DNA of 64,000 nucleotides from Hyphomicrobiales bacterium (GTDB taxonomy: Bacteria > Pseudomonadota > Alphaproteobacteria > Rhizobiales > Xanthobacteraceae): positions 83,357 to 147,356 of the forward strand of contig PNAI01000032.1 in assembly GCA_003169835.1 (NCBI GenBank), written 5' to 3'. Shown in pieces: positions 44,439-52,731 of the stretch. Position 1 is the stretch's first letter, and the number at the start of each line of letters is the position of its first letter. The notes below the pieces were generated by a model. It saw only the letters and a list, made by a program, of their open reading frames with translations. It made no database searches and was not told the DNA's origin. A program made the position numbers and the translations under genes.

Positions 44439-44864
44439 ATGAGCACGATCAACATCGCATTACGCGCCCTCACGCTGCTGGCGGCCCTGAGCGTCGCGGG
44501 CTGCTCAGGCACGAACGATCGCTTCGGAGACTTCTGGGGGGGCGGCGACAAGGAAAAACAGGCCCAGAAACTTGCCATCGTCAATATGGCGGGCCGCTGG
44601 ATGCTCTCCGCAACCAACCGCGGGCAATGCGGCATGAATTTTACCGGCGCGCCGAAAGCGGCCGAAGGCACGATCGCACCGGAAGGCGGTTGCCCCGGCA
44701 GCTTCTATACCAGCCGGAAGTGGACGCTCGAGGAAAACGACGTGGTCATCCGCGATCACAACGGCGAGCAATTGGCAAAGCTCGCGCCGAGCGGGACTGG
44801 AAGCCAATTGTGGTTCGAGGGCCAAGCGGTCTCGGGCGAACGCGTGATGCTCGCGCGGCAATGA
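44439..44864 (+). CDS. Lipoprotein with AprI/Inh metalloprotease-inhibitor domain
   Basis: A 141-residue outer-membrane or periplasmic lipoprotein. The lipobox LSVAGC (Cys22) ends the signal peptide. The C-terminal ~95 residues (MAGRWMLSATNRGQCGMNFTG, GGCPGSFYTSRKWTLEENDVVIRDHNGEQLAKL) fit the Inh/Omp19 beta-barrel fold, with the conserved Cys pair. Relatives inhibit secreted metalloproteases or, as Omp19 in Brucella, host proteases. It follows mmsA by 10 nt, probably by chance rather than function. Confidence 0.85.
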   Translation: MSTINIALRALTLLAALSVAGCSGTNDRFGDFWGGGDKEKQAQKLAIVNMAGRWMLSATNRGQCGMNFTGAPKAAEGTIAPEGGCPGSFYTSRKWTLEENDVVIRDHNGEQLAKLAPSGTGSQLWFEGQAVSGERVMLARQ

Positions 44865-44884
44865 TCCGCAAGCTGGCGATTTAG

Positions 44885-45529
44885 ATGCCCGAATATCAGC
44901 TCTATTGCTTCGCCCAATCCGGCAACGCTTACCGCGCCGCGCTGATGCTCAATCTGATCGGGGCGGACTGGGCGCCGGTGTGGGTGGATTTCTTCAAGGG
45001 CGGAGAAACACGCACGCCAAAATACCGTGCTGAGGTCAACGAGATGGGCGAAGTGCCGGTGCTGGTGCACGGCGCCAAGAAGCTCAGCCAATCGGGCGTG
45101 ATCCTCAACTATCTCGCCGAACGCTCAGGCAAGTTCGCACCGCAGGGCGAGGACGAGCGGCTTGAAGCGCTGCGCTGGATCATCTTCGACAATCAGAAGG
45201 TCAACGGATTTCTCGGGCCCTATCGGTTCCTGAAGAACTTCGCGCGGCCGGCGGGCGATCCGGCGGTGATGGGCTTTCTCAAAGGCCGCATCGACGGCAA
45301 TCTCGCTATCGTGGACAAGCGCCTGTCGGAGCGTGCGTTTATTTTGGGCGAGCGGCCGACGATCGCGGACATATCATTGTGCGCATATCTCTTTTATCCG
45401 GCGGAAGAATTCGGCTTCGACATTGCCGGCACGCACAAGAATATCGGCGCGTGGCTCGATCGCATCAAGGCGCTACCGCGCTGGGTGCATCCGTACGAGT
45501 TGATGCCGGGGTATCCGTTGAAGGCATAG
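44885..45529 (+). CDS. Glutathione S-transferase family protein
   Basis: A 214-residue cytosolic GST. The N-terminal thioredoxin-fold domain (YQLYCFAQSGNAYRAALMLNLIG, then NEMGEVPVLVHGAKKLSQSGVILNYLAE with the glutathione-binding Val-Pro and Gln-Ser) precedes an all-helical domain with FILGERPTIADISLCAYLF, the N-capping motif of the family. It begins 20 nt after the Inh-type lipoprotein gene. Substrate unknown. Confidence 0.9.
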   Translation: MPEYQLYCFAQSGNAYRAALMLNLIGADWAPVWVDFFKGGETRTPKYRAEVNEMGEVPVLVHGAKKLSQSGVILNYLAERSGKFAPQGEDERLEALRWIIFDNQKVNGFLGPYRFLKNFARPAGDPAVMGFLKGRIDGNLAIVDKRLSERAFILGERPTIADISLCAYLFYPAEEFGFDIAGTHKNIGAWLDRIKALPRWVHPYELMPGYPLKA

Positions 45530-45699
45530 CGCGAAATTCGGTCTTGTACGCTAAGCGGACATTCCGAATATGGAACCGTCCTTCCGCGAAGTGCCAGCAG
45601 CAGACATGCCTATGGCAGCGCGTGATCTGTTCCTAAGCGTGCATTGTCAGGTTAAATTTAGAATTAATTGACAATCTTACAAACTCCGGTTCCCGCTGA
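45530..45699. other. Intergenic stretch with repeat relic upstream of the response regulator
   Basis: Together with 45700-45843 this is a 314-nt gap. The first part holds TACGCTAAGCGGACATTCCG (45548-45567), one of the dispersed AAGCGGACAT pieces, and an AT-rich stretch at 45648-45680. The palindrome GGTTCC-CGCTGA-GGAACC (45688-45705) overlaps the promoter described next. No gene seen. Confidence 0.5.
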
Positions 45700-45724
45700 G
45701 GAACCATGTCGTGCGGCTACTGTT
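45700..45724 (+). promoter_or_regulatory. EcfG-type promoter upstream of the response regulator
   Basis: GGAAC (45700-45704), 17-nt spacer, GTT (45722-45724), matching the general stress consensus. It lies about 120 nt before the response regulator ATG. The -35 box forms the right arm of an inverted repeat GGTTCC/GGAACC. The motif is short, so it could be a chance match, but intergenic position and orientation are right. Confidence 0.5.
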
Positions 45725-45843
45725 GTCGTAATGGGCCGCCCGCAACGACGCGCCCCAATCGAATGAGAAAGCCGTGTATTCCACGCCGGACTTGAATCAG
45801 GTGGTGCGCAGCTTCGTTGCTGGAAGAAACCAAGGCCACACAA

Positions 45844-46233
45844 ATGTCAGATTCAAGAAACCTAGCAGGATTGATCGTTCTGGTCGTCGAAGACGAATTC
45901 TGGATTCGATCTACGATGGTGGCCTATTTGCAGGAACTTGGCTGCGTCGTGCATGAAGCTGAGACAGGAGAGACGGCCATCGCTTTCCTCGATCAAGGCC
46001 AGCCGATTGATATTGTTTTTACCGACATACGACTGGGCGGTCGTCTGAGCGGGTGGGATGTGGCAGAAGCATTCCGTGCAACGCGCACTGACTTTCCCAT
46101 AATTTACACGTCGGGATATGCTATCAAACCAGCGCGGCCAGTATACGGAAGCTTGTATCTTCGTAAGCCCTACCAAGCAGCCGAAGTTTTGAACGCCTGC
46201 GTTCAACTAAACCCTGCGACGAGAGCGCACTGA
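45844..46233 (+). CDS. Single-domain response regulator
   Basis: A 129-residue receiver-only protein. The acidic pocket is in VLVVEDEFWIRSTM, the phosphoacceptor Asp in IVFTDIRLGGRLSGWDVAEAF, the Thr/Ser switch in IIYTSGYA, and the conserved Lys in LYLRKPYQAAEV. No output domain, so it acts by protein contact or as a phosphate sink. This FTDIRLGG..GWDVAE subtype is common in Rhizobiales stress networks. ATG 45844 is chosen although its ribosome-binding site is weak; a TTG at 45817 would add nine residues. No histidine kinase gene adjoins. Confidence 0.88.
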   Translation: MSDSRNLAGLIVLVVEDEFWIRSTMVAYLQELGCVVHEAETGETAIAFLDQGQPIDIVFTDIRLGGRLSGWDVAEAFRATRTDFPIIYTSGYAIKPARPVYGSLYLRKPYQAAEVLNACVQLNPATRAH

Positions 46234-46399
46234 TGCCGTGGTGAAGCTCACCAAGGCAGGGGATCCCAACGAACCCGTGACTTGATCACAGTCAGTGGGT
46301 CCGGTTTGGGTCATTTTCAAAGGATGGTCGATGTCGGCGCTATGTCCGCTTGCGCTCTGAAATGCTCCGTCAAAGCGGACATCCGATGCTTTAGATCGT
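46234..46399. other. Intergenic copy of the dispersed AAGCGGACAT repeat
   Basis: The stretch 46299-46390 reads GGGTCATTTTCAAAGGATGG..TCGGCGCTATGTCCGCTTGCG, then GTCAAAGCGGACATCC. The TGTCCGCTT and AAGCGGACA parts (about 46341 and 46373) form an inverted repeat. Similar fragments lie at 25.4, 26.5 and 45.5 kb. It follows the response regulator gene and precedes the convergent SDR gene. Confidence 0.45.
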
Positions 46400-47122
46400 T
46401 CATCGTGCGGTCAACCCGCCGTCGATGATAAATTCGGCGCCGGTGACGAAGCGCGATTCATCGGACAATAAATACACGCACATCTCCGCGACTTCGGCCG
46501 CGGTGCCGAAGCGGCCGAGCGGGATGTCGCGGGTGAGGCGCGCGCGCGCGCCATCGGGATGCTCGGTTTTCTTGATCATGTCGTCGACCATTGGCCCTTC
46601 GAGAAAAGCCGGATGGACCGAATTGCAGCGCACCTGCGGGTCGAGGCGTGCGCCGTGCAGCGCAATCGATTTGGTCAGCAGGCGTACGCCGCCTTTCGAA
46701 GCGTTGTAGGCCACGAAATTTTGTCCGCCGACCAGTCCCAGGACCGACGAGAGATTGACGATGGCGCCGCCTTTGCGCTTGAGCAGCGCAAAGGCGTGCT
46801 TGCAGCCGAGAAACGTGCCGTCGAGATTGACGGACAGTATTTTCCGCCATGCGGCAAAGTCCGTGTCCTCGATGTTGCCGAGCGAAGCCAAGCCCGCGGC
46901 GTTGACCAGACCATCGAGGCGATCGTGCTTACGGGCGACGTCCGCGATGGCGCGCAGCCAGTCGGATTCGGAGGCGACATCGAGGATATGGTCGGCTTTT
47001 TGGCTGGCGACGTCGCTGGTAATGGCCACGCCGCCCTGCTTGCGTACGGCCTGCGCCACCGCGCCGCCGACCGCGCCTGCCGCACCGGTGATAAGCACGA
47101 TCTTGTTTTTGAGACGATCCAT
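46400..47122 (-). CDS. Short-chain dehydrogenase/reductase
   Basis: A 240-residue NAD(P)-dependent SDR. The cofactor motif is VLITGAAGAVGGAVAQAV, the NAG motif LVNAAGLA, and the catalytic residues are Ser in IVNLSSVLG and Tyr/Lys in YNASKGG. The C-terminal FVTGAEFIIDGGLTAR is standard. ATG 47122, preceded by AAGG, is chosen over the open frame to 47173. An Asp after the second strand (TSDVAS) suggests NAD rather than NADP. Substrate unknown. Confidence 0.9.
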   Translation of the reverse strand: MDRLKNKIVLITGAAGAVGGAVAQAVRKQGGVAITSDVASQKADHILDVASESDWLRAIADVARKHDRLDGLVNAAGLASLGNIEDTDFAAWRKILSVNLDGTFLGCKHAFALLKRKGGAIVNLSSVLGLVGGQNFVAYNASKGGVRLLTKSIALHGARLDPQVRCNSVHPAFLEGPMVDDMIKKTEHPDGARARLTRDIPLGRFGTAAEVAEMCVYLLSDESRFVTGAEFIIDGGLTAR

Positions 47123-47169
47123 GATGCCTTGGTAGCGCGCGGGCGCTTTGCGCTCAAGCCGTACCGCAG

Positions 47170-47727
47170 TCAACCGCGCTTGTGCCCGTGATTGTGCTTG
47201 TGGTCATGGTCATGGTCATGGTCATGGTCATGGTCGTGCTCATGGCCGTGCGCATGATCGTGGTGATGACCATGATCGTGATGATCTGCGCCGGGTACGG
47301 CATAGGCCCCGCCCTCCGGCTCAAACGGCGCATCGATCGCGGTGACCTTCGCACCAGAGGCCTGCAGCAGCGCTTCGACATCGCCCGCTCGGCGCACGCG
47401 CAGGCGATTGGGCAGAAGTTCGACCGGCACATGGCGGTCGCCGAGGTGCCAGGCGAGCCGCGCCAGCGCCGCCGCATCGGGCGATCGCACCTCGAACAAT
47501 GGTTCGGCTTCCGACACGACCTCGACGAGACTACCGTCGTCGAGCAGCAGAACGTCGTCGTTGCGCAGCCGCACCGGCTCGGCGAAATCGAGTTCGATGC
47601 AGGTACCTTTCACGCCGAAGAGAAATCCGCGCTGGGCCGTGCGCTGCGCGCAGGTGAGAATAAGCGTGTCGACGATGCGGCCAGGCTTACGATCGGCTGA
47701 CGGAATGAATTGCGCGGCGCGCGGCAT
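47170..47727 (-). CDS. ureE: Urease accessory protein UreE with long His-rich tail
   Basis: A 185-residue nickel metallochaperone that hands Ni(II) to the urease assembly complex. The N-terminal domain (TLILTCAQRTAQRGFLFGVKGTCIELDFAEPVRLRNDDVLLLDDG, in parts) and the ferredoxin-like metal domain (LARLAWHLGDRHVPVELLPNRLRV, whose His pairs bind Ni) are typical. The last ~37 residues are a dense His-Asp tail with some 17 His, encoded by CATGGT-type DNA repeats. It starts 20 nt after pssA. No other urease gene is present in this window, so it is separated from ureABC or serves another nickel need. Confidence 0.9.
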   Translation of the reverse strand: MPRAAQFIPSADRKPGRIVDTLILTCAQRTAQRGFLFGVKGTCIELDFAEPVRLRNDDVLLLDDGSLVEVVSEAEPLFEVRSPDAAALARLAWHLGDRHVPVELLPNRLRVRRAGDVEALLQASGAKVTAIDAPFEPEGGAYAVPGADHHDHGHHHDHAHGHEHDHDHDHDHDHDHKHNHGHKRG

Positions 47728-47746
47728 GATGTGCTGCTGGCTGCTC

Positions 47747-48640
47747 TCAGTTAAGCCGAGCGGGGCGCTCGGGATCTTCACCGGGCGGCACCGATGTGGG
47801 CGCGAGCGCGGGCGCGCTCTCGCCTTCGGCAAGGCCCTCCGCAGGCGCGGCGATGGCCTCCTTGCGCTCATGCTCGCGATAGGACCGCCAGCCGAGCGGC
47901 AAGCAGGCCAGATACGCGAGCGTGCCGACGGTGAGCGTTTCCCACGGATAGCTGATGAGCACCGCAAAAAACGCCGCCACGACAACGAATACCGGTACGA
48001 CCATTTCGGGCGGCACGCGCTTGCCGACGCGCTTGCCGGAAAAGACCGGCAGCCGCGACACCATCAGGAGCGCGATGCAAAGTGTGTAGAGGAATGCAAA
48101 CGGCATCAGGAGCAGGTAATGCGACGCTCCGAGAAACTGTGCGTAGAGCGGCAGCAGCACGGTAATGGCGCCCGCGGGCGCCGGAATGCCGAGGAAGAAA
48201 TTTCCGGCCCAGGAGGGCCGGTTCGGGTCATCCGCCATGACGTTGAAGCGGGCGAGCCGCAGCGCCGCGCAGAGCGCAAACACAAGCGCCGCAATCCAGC
48301 CGAGCGATTTGAATTCGTTCAGGCCCCACATATAGAGGATCAGCGCGGGGGCGACGCCGAAATTGACGAAGTCGGCAAGGCTGTCGAGTTCGGCGCCAAA
48401 GCGCGATGTCCCCTTGAGCATGCGCGCGAGGCCGCCGTCGATGCCGTCAAGCATTGCAGCGAAAACCACCGCTGCGAGCGCCAATTCGAATTTTTGCTCG
48501 GTCGCGAGCCGGATGGCGGTAAGGCCCGCGCAAAGCGCCAGCAGCGTGACAACGTTGGGCAGTAGCGTGCGCACCGGAATGGCGCGAAAGCGCCGGCGCT
48601 GGCCTTGCGGACGATCGGGCTCGAAGGGCGAGAAGATCAT
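47747..48640 (-). CDS. pssA: CDP-diacylglycerol-serine O-phosphatidyltransferase
   Basis: A 297-residue inner-membrane enzyme making phosphatidylserine from CDP-diacylglycerol and serine. The CDP-alcohol phosphotransferase motif DG-x2-AR-x8-G-x3-D-x3-D is visible in LDGIDGGLARMLKGTSRFGAELDSLADF (quoted across its length; key residues Asp, Gly, Ala, Arg, Gly, Asp, Asp). About seven spans, then a Pro/Glu-rich cytoplasmic tail of ~40 residues. ATG 48640 is chosen; the longer frame overlaps psd. With psd, 61 nt upstream, it forms the phosphatidylethanolamine pathway. Confidence 0.94.
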   Translation of the reverse strand: MIFSPFEPDRPQGQRRRFRAIPVRTLLPNVVTLLALCAGLTAIRLATEQKFELALAAVVFAAMLDGIDGGLARMLKGTSRFGAELDSLADFVNFGVAPALILYMWGLNEFKSLGWIAALVFALCAALRLARFNVMADDPNRPSWAGNFFLGIPAPAGAITVLLPLYAQFLGASHYLLLMPFAFLYTLCIALLMVSRLPVFSGKRVGKRVPPEMVVPVFVVVAAFFAVLISYPWETLTVGTLAYLACLPLGWRSYREHERKEAIAAPAEGLAEGESAPALAPTSVPPGEDPERPARLN

Positions 48641-48701
48641 GCCGGTAATATAACAGTTTGCCGGTGAAAATTCTATGGCGCGCAAAAGCGGCGGTATTCC
48701 G

Positions 48702-49400
48702 TCAGCTTGTCCGGTAGTTGCGCGACGTGTTGGCCGGACGCAGGTCGGCGAGCACAGTTTCGCCCGCGATCGCGCGCTGGCCTTCGGCGACCAGTGGGGG
48801 GGCGGCCTCGGGCAGATAGACATCGACGCGCGAGCCAAAACGGATCATGCCGATCCGCTCGCCCGCCGTCACGTCCTGCCGCTCGCGCACGAATGGTACG
48901 ATGCGGCGCGCTACCAGTCCTGCGATCTGCACCACGCCGATGTTCGCTCCGGCCGCGGCGATCACGATACCGTTGCGCTCGTTGTCGTCGCTCGCCTTGT
49001 CGAGATCGGCGCTGAGGAATTTTCCGGCGCGATAGGCCATGCGCTCGATGCGGCCGGCTATGGGGCTGCGGTTGATGTGGCAATCGAATACACTCATGAA
49101 AATCGAAATTCGCGGCAGCGGGCGCGTGCTCAGGCCCATCTCCGCGGGCGGCACCGCCAACACGATCTGGCTGATGCGGCCATCGGCGGGAGCGACGATG
49201 AGGCCATCACGCACGGGCGTCACGCGCTGCGGATCGCGGAAGAAATACGCGCACCAGACGGTCACCAATGTGCCGATCCAGCCGAGCGGCGGCCACAGCC
49301 AGAACAGGATGAGGCTCAAGAACGCCAGACCGCCGATAAACGGATAGCCCTCCGGATGGATGGGCGCGAGCTGGGAGCGGATGGAGTTGGAGATGGACAT
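48702..49400 (-). CDS. psd: Phosphatidylserine decarboxylase proenzyme
   Basis: A 232-residue short-type Psd that self-cleaves to generate a pyruvoyl cofactor and converts phosphatidylserine to phosphatidylethanolamine at the inner membrane. The cleavage Ser lies in [14 protein letters not shown] (Gly-Ser). [24 protein letters not shown] is the N-terminal membrane segment, and [13 protein letters not shown] holds the conserved His. It is the gene before pssA in the same direction. Confidence 0.94.
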   Translation of the reverse strand: MSISNSIRSQLAPIHPEGYPFIGGLAFLSLILFWLWPPLGWIGTLVTVWCAYFFRDPQRVTPVRDGLIVAPADGRISQIVLAVPPAEMGLSTRPLPRISIFMSVFDCHINRSPIAGRIERMAYRAGKFLSADLDKASDDNERNGIVIAAAGANIGVVQIAGLVARRIVPFVRERQDVTAGERIGMIRFGSRVDVYLPEAAPPLVAEGQRAIAGETVLADLRPANTSRNYRTS

Positions 49401-49439
49401 GATGATGCGGCTTCTTGCGGACCGATGCGAGTGTGCTTT

Positions 49440-49492
49440 CCCCTCTCCCCTAAGGGGAGAGGGTGGCGCGCGAAGCGCGCCGGGAGAGGGGA
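49440..49492. repeat. Left palindromic repeat at the 3' end of the DUF559 gene
   Basis: CCCCTCTCCC-CTAA-GGGGAGAGGG followed by GGCGCGC-GAA-GCGCGCC and GGGAGAGGGG: nested palindromes of the same family as at 19.4 kb. The stop codon of the DUF559 gene (49450-49452, read TAG on the minus strand) lies in the first loop, so about 14 C-terminal residues are encoded by the repeat. Confidence 0.8.
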
Positions 49493-49827
49493 ACGGATTC
49501 GAGCTTACGGAGAGCGTTCTCTACTTCTTCAAGCACGACATCCGTGCTCCTCAAGACATCACTATTCCAGAATCGAAGAACATGAAAGCGGTTTGCTCTC
49601 AGATATTCGTCACGCAATCGATCTTTTGAGTTGCCAGAATGCTGACCACCGTCAACTTCAACGACAAGTTTGTGATTGAGACAAGCAAAATCGATGACAT
49701 ATGAACCAATCGGAACTTGCCGTTTGAATTTGAATCCGTTGAATCGATGCGCGCGAAGGCGATACCATAACCGACGTTCTGCATCGGTCATGTTGGTTCG
49801 TAGCTTTCTCGCTTGTCCGAGATTCAT
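49450..49827 (-). CDS. DUF559 endonuclease-fold protein between repeats
   Basis: A 125-residue protein with the DUF559 domain, related in fold to very-short-patch-repair and restriction endonucleases. [45 protein letters not shown] (in parts), then [12 protein letters not shown] and [21 protein letters not shown] carry the PD-(D/E)xK-like core (Asp in IDF, Glu/Asp in EVDGGQH). ATG 49827 directly abuts a palindromic repeat on its 5' side, and the 3' end runs into another. Base composition is AT-richer than the flanks. It may be part of a repeat-associated mobile cassette; biological role unknown. Confidence 0.85.
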   Translation of the reverse strand: MNLGQARKLRTNMTDAERRLWYRLRAHRFNGFKFKRQVPIGSYVIDFACLNHKLVVEVDGGQHSGNSKDRLRDEYLRANRFHVLRFWNSDVLRSTDVVLEEVENALRKLESVPLSRRASRATLSP

Positions 49828-49888
49828 CCCCCTCTCCCGACTCGGCCTACGGCCGAGCCGCCCTCTCCCCCAAGAGGGAGAGGGGAAG
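49828..49888. repeat. Right palindromic repeat at the 5' end of the DUF559 gene
   Basis: CCCCTCTCCCGA, an inner hairpin CTCGGCC-TAC-GGCCGAG, then CCCTCTCCC-CCAA-GAGGGAGAGGGG. It begins at the base next to the DUF559 ATG and ends 32 nt before the stop of the Atm1-type gene. Confidence 0.8.
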
Positions 49889-49919
49889 TTAAGAACCGCC
49901 ACATTCTCACAGCCTTTTA

Positions 49920-51899
49920 TTACTCCGCCGCGTTGGCGGGAGCTAGCGGCTCGGCCGGGATGAGCGCGTCGGCAACCGGCGGCGGATTTCGGTTGGGCGC
50001 GTTGACAGGATCTTCGACCTGCGCAAGCTTCTCGCGTGCCGCTTCGGCCTCGCGCTGGCGGTTCCACATGCTGGCGTATAGGCCTCCGCCGGCGAGCAAC
50101 TGATAATGCGTGCCGCGCTCGACGATGGTACCGGCATCGAGCACGATGATCTCGTCGGCGCCGACGATAGTGGAGAGGCGATGGGCGATCACCAGCGTGG
50201 TGCGGTTCTTCGACACGCGGTCGAGCGCATCCTGGATGTCGCGCTCGGTATGGCTGTCGAGCGCAGACGTCGCCTCGTCGAGTACGAGGATCGGCGGCGC
50301 CTTGAGGATCGTGCGGGCGATGGCGACGCGCTGCTTTTCGCCGCCGGAAAGCTTCAAGCCGCGCTCACCCACTTCAGTCTCGTAGCCGTGCGGTGAGAGG
50401 CGGATGAAGGAATCGATCCGCGCAAGACCTGCAGCCGCTTCCACCTCCGCATCGCTCGCTTCCCAGCGGCCATAGCGGATGTTGTAGCGGATGGTGTCGT
50501 TGAACAGCACCGTGTCCTGCGGAACCATGCCGATGGCGGCGCGCAGGGATTTCTGCGTCACGTCGCGGATGTCTTGACCGTCGATGAGGATGCTGCCGCT
50601 GGTCACCTCGTAGAAACGGAACAGCAACCGCGAGATGGTGGATTTTCCCGCGCCCGAGGGGCCGACAATCGCCACCGTCTTGCCAGCCGGCACCTCGAAG
50701 CTCACGCCCTTGAGGATTTGCCGCGCGGGCTCATATTTGAAACACACATTGTCGAAGCGCACGATACCGGCGCTCACCTTGACCGGCTCGGCGCCGGGGC
50801 GGTCCACAATTTCCGCCGGACGCGAGAGGATCGAGAACAGGAGTTCGATGTCGATGGTGGCCTGCTTGATCTCGCGATAGATCATGCCCATGAAATTGAG
50901 CGGCTGGTAGAGCTGGATCATCATGGCGTTGATCATCACGAAGTCGCCGACGGTGTTGGTGCCTTGCTTGATGCCGTAGGCGCACATCACCATCGCGATG
51001 GCCAGCCCAATCGTGAAAATCACGGCCTGGCCGGCGTTGAGCACGGCGAGCGAAGTGTAGGCCTTGACGCTCGCGTCCTCGTAACGCGCCATCGAGCGGT
51101 CATAGCGCTTGGTCTCGCGCTCCTCGGCGGAGAAATATTTCACCGTCTCGTAGTTGAGCAGCGAGTCGATCGCCTTGGTGTTGGCGTCGGTGTCGCTCTC
51201 GTTCATCTTGCGGCGGATGTTGATGCGCCACTCGGTCGCGAAATAGGTGAACAACATATAAAACGCGACAGTGACGAGGACCACCGCCACGTAACGCCAA
51301 TCGAACTGGTAGAGCAGCACGGCAACGATGAGCGCCAGCTCCACCACTGTCGGGGCTGCTTGCAGGATCACCATGCGCACGATGGTCTCGATGCCGTTGC
51401 GCCCGCGTTCGAGCACGCGGGTTAAGCCCCCCGTCTTGCGTTCGAGATGGAAGCGCAGCGAGAGCAGATGCATGTGCTCGAAGGTGAGGATGGCGAGACG
51501 GCGCACGGCGTGCATTGCGACTTTCGCAAATATGCCGTCGCGTAACTGGGTGAACCCCGCCATCAGGATGCGCATGCCGCCATAGGCAATGGTCATCAGG
51601 ATGGGCGCGGCCAGCACCCAGGTGAGCCAGGCGCTGAGCCAGGAATCGGGCGGGAACGGCGCGGTGTTCTCGCCGACGAGTGCGTCGGTCGCCCATTTGA
51701 AAGTGAACGGCACCGCGACGGTGGCGAGCTTGGCGATCAGCAACAGCAACCCGGAAAACAGCACGCGCCTCTGCAGATCGCGGCGGTCGGAGGGCCAAAT
51801 ATAGGGCCACAGCCGCCGCAGCGTCGTGATGAGCGATCCGCCGTCGCTGGAGACTTCGCGCCGCAGCGAATGAGGTGATCGCAAGTGGGTATCGGTCAT
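49920..51899 (-). CDS. Atm1-type ABC exporter (fused membrane and ATPase domains)
   Basis: A 659-residue half-transporter of the ABCB7/Atm1/HMT1 class, exporting glutathione- or sulfur-linked compounds and heavy-metal conjugates. Six spans lie in residues ~40-340. LLNYETVKYFSAEERETKRYD and LYQPLNFMGMIYREIKQATIDIE are Atm1-specific. The ATPase domain has Walker A GPSGAGKST, signature LSGGEKQRVAIARTIL, Walker B ILVLDEATSALD and the His loop VIAHRLSTI. A C-terminal Pro/Ala-rich tail follows. It starts at ATG 51899. Confidence 0.93.
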   Translation of the reverse strand: MTDTHLRSPHSLRREVSSDGGSLITTLRRLWPYIWPSDRRDLQRRVLFSGLLLLIAKLATVAVPFTFKWATDALVGENTAPFPPDSWLSAWLTWVLAAPILMTIAYGGMRILMAGFTQLRDGIFAKVAMHAVRRLAILTFEHMHLLSLRFHLERKTGGLTRVLERGRNGIETIVRMVILQAAPTVVELALIVAVLLYQFDWRYVAVVLVTVAFYMLFTYFATEWRINIRRKMNESDTDANTKAIDSLLNYETVKYFSAEERETKRYDRSMARYEDASVKAYTSLAVLNAGQAVIFTIGLAIAMVMCAYGIKQGTNTVGDFVMINAMMIQLYQPLNFMGMIYREIKQATIDIELLFSILSRPAEIVDRPGAEPVKVSAGIVRFDNVCFKYEPARQILKGVSFEVPAGKTVAIVGPSGAGKSTISRLLFRFYEVTSGSILIDGQDIRDVTQKSLRAAIGMVPQDTVLFNDTIRYNIRYGRWEASDAEVEAAAGLARIDSFIRLSPHGYETEVGERGLKLSGGEKQRVAIARTILKAPPILVLDEATSALDSHTERDIQDALDRVSKNRTTLVIAHRLSTIVGADEIIVLDAGTIVERGTHYQLLAGGGLYASMWNRQREAEAAREKLAQVEDPVNAPNRNPPPVADALIPAEPLAPANAAE

Positions 51900-52115
51900 T
51901 GCTCGTCCGTAAAAAGCCGACGGACCGCGTGGCGGGCGGATCGTCGGGTGTCCTTACATATAGGAGTTTTTTACCGCGGCAATGCTTACATACAGGCGAA
52001 AGGCGCCGTTATGGCAGGTTATAAAGCTTTGACGGCGTAGAATCGGGCATCACGACGGAGCGTCACATCGCGGCCATACCGGTCAAGTCAGTTGGCAAAG
52101 TTACTGCGGATTTCC

Positions 52116-52718
52116 ATGAGCCAGATACGTTCGATTTGCGTCTATTGCGGGTCTGGGCCCGGCGCCGATCCAGCGTTCGTTGCGGCGGCGCGCGCGTTCG
52201 GCACGATCCTGGCGCAGAACAAAGTGCGCCTCATTTATGGGGGCGGCGCTATCGGACTCATGGGAGAGATCGCGAGCGCGGTGCTCGATCACGGCGGCGA
52301 GGTGACGGGTATCATCCCCGAGTTCCTCAAGGAGCGCGAGATTGCGCTCAAGCGCGTGCAAGAGCTGGTCGTCACACCCAACCTGCATCAGCGCAAGCAG
52401 ATCATGTTCGAGCGTGCCGATGCGTTCGTGGCGCTGCCGGGCGGAATCGGTACGCTCGAAGAACTGGTCGAGCAGCTCACCTGGGCGCAGCTCGGCCGGC
52501 ACAAGAAACCAATTCTGCTTGCTAACATCAACGGATTTTGGGATCCGCTGCGCACGCTGCTCGATCACATGACGAGTCTCAAGTTCATTCGCCCCGGACT
52601 TTCGGTGCGCTATATTGTGGTCGATCGGGTCGAGGACATTTTGCCGAAGCTTCAAGACGCGGTGCGTGCGGTGCCGGCCGGCGAGGCGGCGAAGGCGTCC
52701 GTCATCGAAGAAATGTGA
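52116..52718 (+). CDS. LOG family protein (TIGR00730, nucleotide 5'-monophosphate phosphoribohydrolase)
   Basis: A 200-residue Rossmann-like protein of the Lonely Guy group, which cleaves (cytokinin) nucleoside monophosphates to free base and ribose 5-phosphate. ICVYCGSGPGADPAF and LIYGGGAIGLMGEIA begin the domain; the catalytic PGGxGTxxE motif is ALPGGIGTLEELVEQLTWAQLG. ATG 52116 is used (a TTG at 52092 is in frame). Whether it makes active cytokinin or serves nucleotide salvage is open. Confidence 0.9.
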   Translation: MSQIRSICVYCGSGPGADPAFVAAARAFGTILAQNKVRLIYGGGAIGLMGEIASAVLDHGGEVTGIIPEFLKEREIALKRVQELVVTPNLHQRKQIMFERADAFVALPGGIGTLEELVEQLTWAQLGRHKKPILLANINGFWDPLRTLLDHMTSLKFIRPGLSVRYIVVDRVEDILPKLQDAVRAVPAGEAAKASVIEEM

Positions 52719-52731
52719 CCATCGCCGCGTT

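Noticed and set aside
47190..47290. Tandem short repeats that could suggest a CRISPR or satellite array
   Set aside because: The CATGGT-like units are in-frame His/Asp codons of the UreE tail; there are no spacers.
47342..48565. 407-residue plus-strand frame opposite ureE and pssA
   Set aside because: It crosses two well-supported minus-strand genes and has no recognisable motif.
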